Assembly (NCBI GenBank): GCA_045543615.1
Contig: JAZPXL010000020.1
Coordinates: forward strand, 1 to 64,000
Length of the DNA: 64,000 bases
Direction: 5' to 3'
From: CAG-390 sp045543615
Lineage (GTDB): Bacteria; Bacillota; Clostridia; Oscillospirales; CAG-272
Positions 42,038-51,075 of this stretch are shown here, piece after piece. The notes beneath the pieces are model-generated. The model was not told the DNA's origin, searched no databases, and saw only the letters and a list, made by a program, of their open reading frames with translations. The translations under genes were made by a program, and so were the position numbers. Every line of letters starts with the position of its first letter. Within the stretch, counting starts at the first letter, position 1.

Positions 42038-43053
42038 GACCGATAAAGCTTGGTCATATTGGTACGCTTCACGACCACAGCTCAGCCAAGCTTGAATGTG
42101 TCAGAAAATTTCCTGAGCTTTTCGAGGTGATCGGGGTAGTCCCCGAATCACCCGAAAGGTGGGAGGAGATAAAGGATCTTCCTGCGTACAGTGGTGTAAG
42201 ATGCGTTACCCGAGAAGAGCTTTTTGAGGCGGGGGTAGAGGCAGTATTGGTTGAGGGCTTTGAGCGTCAGCTGATAATTGATGCACTCTATTTTGCCGAG
42301 AGGGGAGTACATCTCCACATCGACAAGCCTGCCGGTGACGATGTTGCTACATTTGAGAAGCTTTTGCGAGTAGCAAAGGAAAAGAATCTGACAGTTCAGA
42401 TGGCGTATATGTACAGATACAATGCAGCCTTGCTCGATTGCCTCAGTCGCATAGAGAAGGGCGAGCTTGGCGAGATATATTCCGTAACAGCTATTATGAA
42501 TACAGGACATCCTGCATCGAAGAGAGAATGGCTCTCCCGTCTGCCCGGTGGTATCTTCTATTTTCTTGGCTGTCATATGATCGACCTTGTATACCGTTTG
42601 CTCGGCAAGCCCGATGAGATCCATCCCTTCCTCAAATCCACAGGCTTTGATGGAGTTGAGAGTATCGACTTCGGACACGCAGTATTTGAATACAGAAACG
42701 GCGTATCCACGCTTGAAGCAACGAGTGCTGAGATCAACGGCTACGGCCGTCGTCAGCTTGTAGTTTGCGGAAGCCGTGGTACATACGAAATTGAGCCGCT
42801 TGAAGCTCCGACACACGCATATTTCATTTCTGCCGATCAGGCTGTCACATTTGGCGACAGACGAGTTGAGGTAGAGCTTCCGCCCTTTGACGGAAAATGT
42901 CGATATGATGAAATGATGAAGGATTTTGCAGCATTCGTAAGAGGCGAGAGAGAAAATCCCTTCACATATTCATATGAGCTTGAGCTTCAGAAGCTTATTG
43001 CCTTCTGTTGCTTTGACAGAGAAGTCGATTGGAGATCGACCACAGAAATATAA
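42034..43053 (+). CDS. Gfo/Idh/MocA-family oxidoreductase
   Basis: A 339-residue dehydrogenase. The Rossmann start (KLGHIGTLHDHSSAKLECVRKF) departs from the usual GxGxxG, which is odd, but the EKP-equivalent HIDKPAGDD (about 95) and the C-terminal GCHMIDLVYRLLGKP with the catalytic Asp/His pattern are clear. It overlaps the MDR dehydrogenase gene, so the two probably act on the same sugar route. The altered nucleotide-binding loop may mean a different or permanently bound cofactor. Confidence 0.82.
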   Translation: MRPIKLGHIGTLHDHSSAKLECVRKFPELFEVIGVVPESPERWEEIKDLPAYSGVRCVTREELFEAGVEAVLVEGFERQLIIDALYFAERGVHLHIDKPAGDDVATFEKLLRVAKEKNLTVQMAYMYRYNAALLDCLSRIEKGELGEIYSVTAIMNTGHPASKREWLSRLPGGIFYFLGCHMIDLVYRLLGKPDEIHPFLKSTGFDGVESIDFGHAVFEYRNGVSTLEATSAEINGYGRRQLVVCGSRGTYEIEPLEAPTHAYFISADQAVTFGDRRVEVELPPFDGKCRYDEMMKDFAAFVRGERENPFTYSYELELQKLIAFCCFDREVDWRSTTEI

Positions 43054-43071
43054 GCCCATACGGAGGCAACA

Positions 43072-45579
43072 ATGATTAAAATGTTCAGAAATACAAAGTG
43101 CATAATCAGCAGAGCAGTAGCAATGCTTCTTCTGCTCGTTATGCTTTCGCTTCAGCTTATGGCTTGTGATCCCGAAGGTGATCCAAGTGACACAACGGCT
43201 GACGATAATACTACACAAGAGGTAACAGATAACGTGCAAGTACCCGATAATGGTGCTATCATCACCGTAGCAGGTGGTTTTAAGCAGGATGGCACAGAGC
43301 TTTACACAAATGTAACAAGCAAGGATGCGAGCTTTGATTTTGCTTCTCGCATTGAGGTTTCCAAGATTGCAAAATGGGAAATCTACAAGGACGCAGACAC
43401 AACAGATCTCATTGACGGCAAAGAGGTAACTCTTACCGAGGGTGAGAACTCCTATTACATCAAGGTACATCGTGACGAAAACGTCACAACCTACCACGCA
43501 GTTGTCAACTATCACGAGGCTTGCTTTGTTGAGTTCTATTCAAGCTCCAAGGTTAAGGTCGAAACGCAGATGGTTGATGTTGGTGGAAGCGCAAAAGTAC
43601 CCACAACTCCCGTTAAGACAGGCTTTACATTTGATGGATGGTATCTTGACGGCGTAAAATACGATTTTGCAACAAAAGTAAACGAAGACATTACCCTTAT
43701 TGCTCATTGGACAAAGGATGATAACACTTTCGTTTCTTCAAACACACAAGTGCCTGTATTCGACACACTTGATGCATCCCTCCATATAGTATGGAAGGAT
43801 TATGCTGACAATCTCAAACTTCGTCCTGAGAGTGTTAAGTGCATTCTTACCCAGACAGTTGACGGTAGCGAGAATGTTTACGAGATAGTTCTCACCGAAA
43901 AGTCAGCTAAATGGGCAACAGGAACAACAGTTCCCACAGGTGCTGAGCTTACAAGAGGTGAGGGTGGCGATTGGACACTCTACATAAGAAATCTTCCCAA
44001 GGAAGTTGGTGGCAAGGCTTGCTCCTACACACTCGTGCAGGAAGCTTTGAGTGGCAACTACACCACGCTTCAGGGCGCAAGCGCAGTAACAAATACCATC
44101 CGTGGTTATGTTCCATCAATTGACTCAACAGCTGCACTTACAACACGCAACAGCCGTTTCTACGATAAGGCCGGCAATATGATAGTTCTCAACGGTGTTG
44201 TAACTATCAACGTTGGTAACGCAACATATCACACCGATATTTCCACAAGAGCACTTGATAAGCTCAAGGCTATTGGCGTAAACGCAATCAGAGTTACAGC
44301 TCAGATCGTTGGTGATGTCGGATACGGTTATGTTTACTTCAACAACGGCTCTGCAAGAACGGGCGATTATAATGACAGCAACGCAAAGAGACATTCTGAG
44401 GCTGATCGCAAGCTTATGATTGAGAGCCTTGATTATGCTATCAAGAACGCCACAGAGTTGGGTATGTATATCGTAATCGACTGGGGTATTCTTACCTCCA
44501 ATCCTATGCAGTATGTTGAAGAGGCAAGCGAATTCTTCGGTATTCTTGCTGAAAAGCATAAGGACAATCCTTATGTTCTCTTTGAGATCTGTAACGAGCC
44601 TCAGGCAACCTGGGGTAACGCAAACGGTCCTCAGAACAGCATTAAGAACTATGCAGAGAAGATTATCGAGGTTGTTCGCTCTAAAGGTTCCGATGCAATA
44701 GTTATCGTTGCTCCCAACAACTGTGCAACAGCACTTTCTGCGTTCACAGGCCCTGTTGCAGGTGATGACCCAATTGATATGCCTCTTGATGATGAGCACG
44801 CATACAATGTTGCTTATACATTCCACTGCTATCCTTACAACTACAAGTATACCACATACAGCTGGAAGCTGCGTGATGCATACGAGGCAGGCTATACAGT
44901 TGTTGTAACAGAGTTCAGCCCGATGGACGGCACATTTGACAACCCCGACAAGCTGACATACGATATGCAGGAATCTGCAAAGTATCTCCGTCAGTTCAGA
45001 GAGTACAATTACAACTTCTTCTACTTCCGTTATACATCAATGCAGTACAACAATGACAGCATTGCAAACTATAAGGAAACTATGATGTTTGTTCCCAACG
45101 TCAACCTCATCACAAAGAACTGGACACGTGACGATCTTACAGTATGCGGCAAGTGGTTCTACGATTATATGACAGGCGACGGCGTATTTGCACCTGCAGA
45201 CTTCACAACAACACAGAAGAAGCCTCTTATGCAGGAATACAAGGACAAATACCTCAAGGACTTTGGACTTTCCGTTGTATTCCCCGGCTTTGCAATCAGC
45301 GCAAAGGAAATGGGCAACGCTGAGTTCTTCAGCATTGGCAAGGAGGACACACTTGAGGATCGTCAGTACCATTACTACTGCTACCTTATTTACTCTCAGA
45401 TTGCAAATAAGGTTGGAGCTAATAATGTAAGTGGTGCTGATATGAACACGCTTCCTACCGATAAAGCAACACCTATGATTCTTAATTATCGTCTTGCAAA
45501 TGTTAACCATACTGTATCAGTAATGTACGGCACGAGTAATGACGGAAGCGAGTTCGGAATCACAATAATTCTTAAATAA
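43072..45579 (+). CDS. GH5-like glycoside hydrolase lipoprotein
   Basis: An 835-residue lipoprotein (lipobox LMAC, Cys32). Residues about 60-150 form a cadherin-like/YDG beta domain, and 152-225 an InlB-type repeat (VEFYSSSKVKVETQ, GFTFDGWYLDG, ITLIAHW). A Cna-B-like domain follows (to about 345). The catalytic GH5-type barrel is about 350-690: NEP at 508-510 gives acid/base Glu509, and TEF at 613-615 gives nucleophile Glu614; the HCYPYN motif lies between. A C-terminal domain of about 140 residues is unassigned. It would cut beta-glucan or mannan at the cell surface, feeding the solute-binding protein. Confidence 0.85.
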   Translation: MIKMFRNTKCIISRAVAMLLLLVMLSLQLMACDPEGDPSDTTADDNTTQEVTDNVQVPDNGAIITVAGGFKQDGTELYTNVTSKDASFDFASRIEVSKIAKWEIYKDADTTDLIDGKEVTLTEGENSYYIKVHRDENVTTYHAVVNYHEACFVEFYSSSKVKVETQMVDVGGSAKVPTTPVKTGFTFDGWYLDGVKYDFATKVNEDITLIAHWTKDDNTFVSSNTQVPVFDTLDASLHIVWKDYADNLKLRPESVKCILTQTVDGSENVYEIVLTEKSAKWATGTTVPTGAELTRGEGGDWTLYIRNLPKEVGGKACSYTLVQEALSGNYTTLQGASAVTNTIRGYVPSIDSTAALTTRNSRFYDKAGNMIVLNGVVTINVGNATYHTDISTRALDKLKAIGVNAIRVTAQIVGDVGYGYVYFNNGSARTGDYNDSNAKRHSEADRKLMIESLDYAIKNATELGMYIVIDWGILTSNPMQYVEEASEFFGILAEKHKDNPYVLFEICNEPQATWGNANGPQNSIKNYAEKIIEVVRSKGSDAIVIVAPNNCATALSAFTGPVAGDDPIDMPLDDEHAYNVAYTFHCYPYNYKYTTYSWKLRDAYEAGYTVVVTEFSPMDGTFDNPDKLTYDMQESAKYLRQFREYNYNFFYFRYTSMQYNNDSIANYKETMMFVPNVNLITKNWTRDDLTVCGKWFYDYMTGDGVFAPADFTTTQKKPLMQEYKDKYLKDFGLSVVFPGFAISAKEMGNAEFFSIGKEDTLEDRQYHYYCYLIYSQIANKVGANNVSGADMNTLPTDKATPMILNYRLANVNHTVSVMYGTSNDGSEFGITIILK

Positions 45580-45605
45580 CAAGTATCTCGAAAGGAAAAA
45601 AGAAA

Positions 45606-46592
45606 ATGAAAGCAGTTCTTGTAACTAAAGACAATCATCTTGTCTGGTCGGATGTACCGGATCCCGTTATAAAGAGCGAGGAAGTGCTTGTAGAAATACA
45701 CGCAGCCGCACTCAACCGTGCTGACCTTATGCAGAGAGAGGGTACATATCCTCCCCCTCCCGGTTGTCCTGAGTGGATGGGCCTTGAAATCGCAGGTATC
45801 ATCGTTAAGATGGGCGACGAGGCAGCAGAGAAGTCAAGCTTCAAGGTAGGCGACAAGGTTTGCGCGCTCCTTGGTGGTGGCGGATACGCTGAGTATGTTT
45901 CTGTTAAGTACGATATGCTTATGCCTGTTCCTGAGGGATGCTCTATGGTTGAAGCAGCAGCTCTTCCCGAGGCATTTGCAACAGCATACCTCAACCTCTT
46001 CTGGGAGGGCGGCCTCAAGGAAGGCGACACACTTCTTATGCACGCAGGTGCAAGTGGACTTGCAAGCGTTATCATTCCGATGGCAAAGGCTTTCGGTGCA
46101 AGAGTTATCACAACAGTTCTTTCCGACGAGCTTGCAGAGAGAATTGCTCCCCTCGGTGCTGACATTGTTGTTAACACAACAAAGACACCTATCGAGGAAG
46201 TTCTCAAGGCTGAGATGGAAGCAGGCAGAGCCGTTGACATCGCTATCGACTGTCTCGGCGGCGAGATGATGGGTCGCTCGCTCCATTACCTCAAGTACGG
46301 CGCACGTTGGATTATGATCGCAACACTTGCAGGCGATATGACACAGGTTGACCTGCGCAACGTCTTCGTTCGCAACGTTCGCATTATCGGAAGCACACTT
46401 CGTTCAAAGACACCCGAGAGAAAGGCAGTTATTCTTGCAAATCTCGTTCGTGATATCTGGCCCAAGATCGAATCCCGTGAGCTTCTTCCCACAATCTACA
46501 AGGTACTGCCCATAACACAGGCAGAGGAGGCTCAGGCTATCCTTTACAGCGGCAAGCACAGCGGTAAGGTTGTTATGACAGTTGAGCACTGA
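45606..46592 (+). CDS. NAD(P)H:quinone oxidoreductase, PIG3-like
   Basis: A 328-residue zinc-independent MDR protein. Motifs: NRADLMQREGTYPPPPGCPEWMGLEIAG, ALLGGGGYAEYVSV, and the cofactor-binding HAGASGLASVIIPMAKAFGARVITTV. These are diagnostic of the TP53I3/PIG3-like quinone oxidoreductase subfamily. It would reduce quinones or enones with NADPH. It is the last gene of the cluster, 26 bp after the GH5 gene, and ends at a terminator. Its link to sugar use is unclear. Confidence 0.9.
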   Translation: MKAVLVTKDNHLVWSDVPDPVIKSEEVLVEIHAAALNRADLMQREGTYPPPPGCPEWMGLEIAGIIVKMGDEAAEKSSFKVGDKVCALLGGGGYAEYVSVKYDMLMPVPEGCSMVEAAALPEAFATAYLNLFWEGGLKEGDTLLMHAGASGLASVIIPMAKAFGARVITTVLSDELAERIAPLGADIVVNTTKTPIEEVLKAEMEAGRAVDIAIDCLGGEMMGRSLHYLKYGARWIMIATLAGDMTQVDLRNVFVRNVRIIGSTLRSKTPERKAVILANLVRDIWPKIESRELLPTIYKVLPITQAEEAQAILYSGKHSGKVVMTVEH

Positions 46593-46602
46593 GCTCTCAA
46601 AT

Positions 46603-46640
46603 AGAAAAGCCATTTGCCAAAGGCAAATGGCTTTTCTCTA
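46603..46640 (+). terminator. Terminator of the GH5 cluster
   Basis: AGAAAAGCCATTTGCC pairs with GGCAAATGGCTTTTCT around AAA, a 16-bp stem. Confidence 0.88.
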
Positions 46641-46655
46641 TTGCACACAAAAAAG

Positions 46656-46684
46656 TTGACAACGATGGGCAACAATGTTATAAT
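46656..46684 (+). promoter_or_regulatory. Promoter of the sugar transferase gene
   Basis: TTGACA (46656-46661) and TATAAT (46679-46684) are separated by 17 bp. Confidence 0.75.
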
Positions 46685-46733
46685 AAAACTAATCCAAGAA
46701 GCATAACCGAAGAATTCTTACGGAGAGAGAACG

Positions 46734-47327
46734 ATGTATAAAAAATTCGTCAAGAGAATACTTGACATATTGCTTGCAATAATATTGCTGATAATATTAT
46801 TCATACCGATGGTTGTCATCGGGATAATAATCAAGCTCGACTCGCCCGGCCCTGTGTTTTTCAGGCAACGGCGTCTTGGCAAGGACAAAAAGGAATTCGG
46901 AATGATAAAATTCCGATCAATGTCAACGCTTGCGCCCAAATATACTCCAAAGCATCAGCTTAGGGATGCAGAGAGCTATATCAGTCCATTTGGGCGATTT
47001 ATCAGACGTTATTCAATAGACGAGCTTCCACAGCTCTTCAATATCATAGGAGGCAGTATGAGCTTTGTTGGCCCTCGTCCTGCTCTCTATAATCAGTATG
47101 ACCTAATTGAAGCAAGGGACAGATACGGCGCAAACTCGCTGACACCGGGACTTAGTGGCTGGGCGCAGATAAACGGCAGGGACGAGATTGACACGGAAAG
47201 AAAAGCAGCTCTTGACGGAGAGTATCTTGAAAAGCAGAGCTTCCTTTTTGATCTTAGGTGCCTATTGCGTACTGTCAGGGTAGTTCTTTTTGCCGAGGGT
47301 GTTGTTGAGGGAGATGGAGAAGAATGA
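46734..47327 (+). CDS. Undecaprenyl-phosphate sugar-1-phosphate transferase
   Basis: A 197-residue short initiating glycosyltransferase of the bacterial sugar transferase family. One membrane helix (about 8-32) is followed by KLDSPGPVFFRQRRLGKDKKEFGMIKFRSM, SIDELPQLFNIIGGSMSFVGPRPAL and LTPGLSGWAQINGRDE, the three family blocks. It loads a sugar phosphate on undecaprenyl phosphate to begin an exopolysaccharide or glycan. It has its own promoter and no glycosyltransferase neighbours, which is unusual since such genes usually sit in polysaccharide clusters. It could serve protein glycosylation or a cluster elsewhere. Confidence 0.9.
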   Translation: MYKKFVKRILDILLAIILLIILFIPMVVIGIIIKLDSPGPVFFRQRRLGKDKKEFGMIKFRSMSTLAPKYTPKHQLRDAESYISPFGRFIRRYSIDELPQLFNIIGGSMSFVGPRPALYNQYDLIEARDRYGANSLTPGLSGWAQINGRDEIDTERKAALDGEYLEKQSFLFDLRCLLRTVRVVLFAEGVVEGDGEE

Positions 47328-47363
47328 ACTCATTGTTTGTCCCTGAGACTTACGATGAGTTTT
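47327..47363 (+). terminator. Terminator of the sugar transferase gene
   Basis: AACTCAT pairs with ATGAGTT, enclosing a 20-nt loop, followed by TTTCTTTT. The first base overlaps the stop codon. Confidence 0.5.
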
Positions 47364-47400
47364 TCTTTTGCGCAAAAGAGATAAAAATGCCACGGAGGTA

Positions 47401-47429
47401 TGGAAAAAAAGAGAAATTTGTGCTATAAT
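47401..47429 (+). promoter_or_regulatory. Promoter of the PHP gene pair
   Basis: TGGAAA (47401-47406) and TATAAT (47424-47429) are separated by 17 bp, with TTGTGC before the -10. The -35 is weak, and the -10 is extended. Confidence 0.5.
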
Positions 47430-47458
47430 AGTAAAAAACAAAAGCGAAGGATGGCGTT

Positions 47459-48304
47459 ATGGAAAAGTATTGCGATCTTCATACACACTCCGTTTTCTCC
47501 GACGGCACATACACGCCAAGCGAAATTGTTGATGCAGCAGAAGAGGCAGGTCTGTCTGCTGTCGCCTTGACCGACCACAACACAACCCTGGGACTTGATG
47601 AATTTTTGTCAGCTTCACGGGGACGAGGAGTTTTTGCGATAGCCGGAATTGAGCTTTCGACAGAGTGGAGGGGTAAGGAATTGCATATTGTCTCGCTTTT
47701 TCTTCCGAGAGAGAGCTTTAGAATGGTTGAAGATATGCTTGCCGAGAGAAACGAGATGAAGAAAGATGCCAATCGACGTCTTGTTGCAGCACTTCGGGCA
47801 GACGGATACCAAATCGACTATGATGAGATAGCACGTCATACCGAGGGTTATATCAACAGAGCTCATATTGCAAGAGCTCTTATGGAGATGGGGTATGTAA
47901 GCAGTATCAAGGAGGCGTTTTCGACTCTTCTTGCAGAGGGACGGGGTTATTATGTGCCACCATCACTTATTGATGCGTGTGACGGCATAGAGTTTCTGAA
48001 ATCCGCAGGCTCTGTAACTGTGTTGGCTCATCCATTTTTAAATCTGAGCGAGAGCGAGCTTGAGGCTTTTTTGCCGATTGCAAAAGAGCGAGGACTTGAT
48101 GCTATCGAGACGCATTATTCGCTTTTTAGCGAAGAAGAAACTGCAATTGCCACCCAAAAAGCTTACCGTTATGAACTATACGAGAGTGGTGGCAGCGATT
48201 TTCACGGAAACAATAAGCCCGATATAGCGATTGGCAGAGGACGGGGAGAGATGAGAGTTCCATACACTTTTGTCACAAAGCTTGAGAGCTTGATATCAAA
48301 ATAA
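47459..48304 (+). CDS. PHP-domain phosphoesterase (RNase AM/YciV-like)
   Basis: A 281-residue metal-dependent phosphoesterase. HTHSVFSDGTYTPSEIVDAAEEAG opens the PHP fold with the metal-binding H-x-H; ALTDHNTT, AGIELSTEW and the central NRAHIARALMEMGY, VLAHPFLN and GSDFHGNNK follow as in the YciV/RNase AM group (5'-3' exonuclease and 3',5'-nucleotide phosphatase). The substrate cannot be fixed from sequence. AAGGATGG precedes the ATG. It is the first of two adjacent PHP genes, 14 bp apart. Confidence 0.85.
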   Translation: MEKYCDLHTHSVFSDGTYTPSEIVDAAEEAGLSAVALTDHNTTLGLDEFLSASRGRGVFAIAGIELSTEWRGKELHIVSLFLPRESFRMVEDMLAERNEMKKDANRRLVAALRADGYQIDYDEIARHTEGYINRAHIARALMEMGYVSSIKEAFSTLLAEGRGYYVPPSLIDACDGIEFLKSAGSVTVLAHPFLNLSESELEAFLPIAKERGLDAIETHYSLFSEEETAIATQKAYRYELYESGGSDFHGNNKPDIAIGRGRGEMRVPYTFVTKLESLISK

Positions 48305-48318
48305 AAAAGGAGAGGAAA

Positions 48319-49347
48319 ATGAAAAGATATTTGTTGCCCGAAGAGGGACAGTTTTACAAGGCAAATTTGCATTGTCACACAACGGTAAGTGACGGAAAGA
48401 GAACACCCGAGCAGGTCAAAGCTATTTATAAAAGCAAGGGATACTCGATAGTTGCATATACCGACCACAATGTTATGATACCACATCACGAGCTTGACGA
48501 CGGAGAGTTTTTGGCTCTTACGGGCTTTGAATATGATGTTGCAGAGAGTGGCACAACACCCGGTAATACCCGCAAATGCTGTCACATTTGCTTTATTGCG
48601 CTTGATCGTGACAATCACACACAGCCATTTTGGAACAGACAAAGGTATGTTTGGGGCAACGCCTGCAATTATATTCCCCGGGTTGTGTTTGATGAGAGCG
48701 AGCCTGACGCCGTCCGTGTGTATAGTGGCGAGGCTATAAGTAAGGTTATGACCGAGGGAAGAGAGAAGGGCTTTTTCGTTACATACAACCATCCGACCTG
48801 GTCGAGAGAGGTTTATACGGACTATGTTGAGTACAGAGGTATGAGTGCCTTTGAGATGTTCAACGGCTCTTGTATTTCAATGGGATACAATGACTACAAC
48901 CCCCGTGTGTATGACGATCTGCTTCACGCAGGTATTCGTGCGTATGCCATAGGTGCTGACGACAACCACAACGCACATCCCGACAATTCAAGACGCTCGG
49001 ACTCGGGCGTTTCTTGGACCTGCATAAAGGCTGAGAGACTTGAATATTCAGCCGTTACAAAAGCTCTTGCAGATGGTCATTTTTACAGCTCCGAAGGCCC
49101 TGAGATTTTCGAGCTTTGGTTTGAGGACGGAGAGGTTCATATTCGCACCTCGCCCGTTGACAGAATTGAATGCGTGTACGGCGTGCGCAAGGCAAGGGTT
49201 GAGCTGAACGAGGATGGCTCGTCCATCACCGAGGCTGTGTTCCCATTCACACCCGAGCAGGGATATTTCCGACTGACCGTCAAGGACGCTTGCGGCAAGG
49301 TTGCTTGTACAAATGCGTACTTTGCAGATGAGCTTTACGGAGAGTAA
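48319..49347 (+). CDS. PHP-domain protein
   Basis: A 342-residue protein with a PHP domain over about 10-240 (LHCHTTVSDGKRTPEQV, AYTDHNVMIPHHEL, VTYNHPTWSRE, GADDNHN) and a C-terminal beta domain (about 250-342: IFELWFEDGEVHIRTSPVDRIECV). This form is frequent near glycan-use genes, where the function is unproved. AAGGAGAGG precedes the ATG. A terminator follows. Its pairing with another PHP gene suggests a joint pathway. Confidence 0.82.
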   Translation: MKRYLLPEEGQFYKANLHCHTTVSDGKRTPEQVKAIYKSKGYSIVAYTDHNVMIPHHELDDGEFLALTGFEYDVAESGTTPGNTRKCCHICFIALDRDNHTQPFWNRQRYVWGNACNYIPRVVFDESEPDAVRVYSGEAISKVMTEGREKGFFVTYNHPTWSREVYTDYVEYRGMSAFEMFNGSCISMGYNDYNPRVYDDLLHAGIRAYAIGADDNHNAHPDNSRRSDSGVSWTCIKAERLEYSAVTKALADGHFYSSEGPEIFELWFEDGEVHIRTSPVDRIECVYGVRKARVELNEDGSSITEAVFPFTPEQGYFRLTVKDACGKVACTNAYFADELYGE

Positions 49348-49359
49348 ATTTCAAAACAA

Positions 49360-49392
49360 AAGAAGCAAGAGATAATCTCTTGCTTCTTTTTT
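49360..49392. terminator. Terminator between convergent genes
   Basis: AAGAAGCAAGAGA pairs with TCTCTTGCTTCTT around TAA, with TTTTTT after it on the plus strand. Confidence 0.88.
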
Positions 49393-49399
49393 GCTTGCT

Positions 49400-51013
49400 T
49401 TATTTTTTCGGTGCTGCAAATAAGAACTTGTGGCAGATATTGTTTGAATCAATGAGGATTATAAAGTCAGATGTTGTGATTTTGTCATTTGTGTAGCCTG
49501 TGATATTGGCAAGGAAAACACCGGTGTGGTTGTAGTAAGCACATTCGCCGCTATCGCTATTGTAAAACGTATAGAAATAAGTGGAGCTTTGGAAGCTGTC
49601 GTATGTACCGCCGTTGCCGAAGGTGGCTATCTGCTCAACTGCGCCTGATGCAAATCTGTACACCACGTCGGGAGAGGAGCTGTCCTTGCCCTTTGCGATG
49701 ATATATGCATATTCGTTGTATGCGCTGTCAACAGTTGCGCCGTTTGCCTCAAGGTCATAAACAACGTTTCCTCCAAGGTCATATATTGCCTTTGCGTTGT
49801 AAAAATAGTTGTAGTTGCAGATGAATTTGTATTCGCTTGAAACTCTTGCAAGCACCTTGCCCTTGGCGTTGAGGAGAACTCTGCAGCCCTGTGAGTCGGA
49901 GATAAGAAATCTGTCGCGGCCGACCATCTGAGGAATTTCATCGTATCCGTCAACGGTGAGATATTTGCCAAGCTTTCCACCATTTGACATAAGTGCTATT
50001 TCGTAACTGTCGCTATCTGTGTTAAGGCATTTGTTTTCGTCGATTTCTGCGAAGATAGCGATATTTTCAATACCTTTCTTTAGATAGGAGTTTCCTTGGG
50101 AGGAAAAAACATCGGCAGAAACTGCATTGTAAAGCACAAAGCTTGCATCAAGTTCGCTTGTTTTGCCGTTCTTGGCTTCAATCAGGAGGGTTACAAGGTC
50201 ATACTTCTTGCTTGAAAAGAAAACATCATATTTATTGGCGTCGGAGGGAAGCTCTGCAAAATACTGTACGAAAACGTTTCCGTTTTGAAGCAGGACTATC
50301 TGGCTTCTGTATGCGTAGCTTGGGAGAACGTACTCGGTGATTGCGCCAAAATTCTCGTCATAGATAACAACGCCATTGCTGTCGATATCGAAATAACGAT
50401 TACCAACGTAGTCGGTGATGGAGGGGAAGCCTGTGAAGGTATAGCTTGACTTGAGGGAAAGCGTGCCGTCTTTGTTCTCTGAGTAGAGATTGTTTTCGAT
50501 CGCAATAAGAGCGTCACCGAAGCGTTTTGTTTTTGCCCAGACAAGATCGGAGAGCTGCGATTTGCTTAGATATGTTGTGTCGATATTCTTGATTTCCCAA
50601 ACAAGAGTACCGTTTATATCGTAGAAACATAGAGAGCCCTCGTTTTCGCTTAAAGCAACGACGGCATAGATGTAATCAAAGCTTGTGTTTGCAAAAGCAT
50701 AATATGTGGTGTGTGCATCAACGAGGGTAGTTATAGTCTGCATTGTTGAGAGATTGACAATTCTCGTTGTGTTTCTGTAATCGGATGACTGCTCGGTAAA
50801 CACTCCGATGTTGTCATTATAGCTATCAAGAGCACCGAAAACACCGGCATTCTGATAAACCGTGGGAACTTTTACTTCATTCTCCCACTTTGTATTGTAG
50901 ATGTCACCAATGACGGATTTTGTGGTTGGCGAGGATGAGCAGGATGCGAGGGTTGTAATGAGCAGGGCGAGCGCAAAGATTGCGCATAAAATTGATAATG
51001 TCTTGTTTTTCAT
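49400..51013 (-). CDS. Lipoprotein with beta-propeller-like repeats, unknown function
   Basis: A 537-residue lipoprotein; signal ends at TLASC (Cys25). The rest is predominantly beta with recurring Y-D-x-x-G-x-V-V-Y-D/E phrases (FYDINGTLVWEIKN, YFDIDSNGVVIYDENFG, IYDLGGNVVYDLE, YYNHTGVFLANITG), consistent with a PQQ-like or WD-type propeller. No catalytic residues were recognised. It would sit on the outer membrane face. Its own promoter was not clearly seen. It may be a structural or sensory surface protein. Confidence 0.65.
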   Translation of the reverse strand: MKNKTLSILCAIFALALLITTLASCSSSPTTKSVIGDIYNTKWENEVKVPTVYQNAGVFGALDSYNDNIGVFTEQSSDYRNTTRIVNLSTMQTITTLVDAHTTYYAFANTSFDYIYAVVALSENEGSLCFYDINGTLVWEIKNIDTTYLSKSQLSDLVWAKTKRFGDALIAIENNLYSENKDGTLSLKSSYTFTGFPSITDYVGNRYFDIDSNGVVIYDENFGAITEYVLPSYAYRSQIVLLQNGNVFVQYFAELPSDANKYDVFFSSKKYDLVTLLIEAKNGKTSELDASFVLYNAVSADVFSSQGNSYLKKGIENIAIFAEIDENKCLNTDSDSYEIALMSNGGKLGKYLTVDGYDEIPQMVGRDRFLISDSQGCRVLLNAKGKVLARVSSEYKFICNYNYFYNAKAIYDLGGNVVYDLEANGATVDSAYNEYAYIIAKGKDSSSPDVVYRFASGAVEQIATFGNGGTYDSFQSSTYFYTFYNSDSGECAYYNHTGVFLANITGYTNDKITTSDFIILIDSNNICHKFLFAAPKK

Positions 51014-51075
51014 TATTTTCCTCCATAAATTTTTATCAGTATATCATAAAAATATCCAAAAGTCAACGAAAAAGC

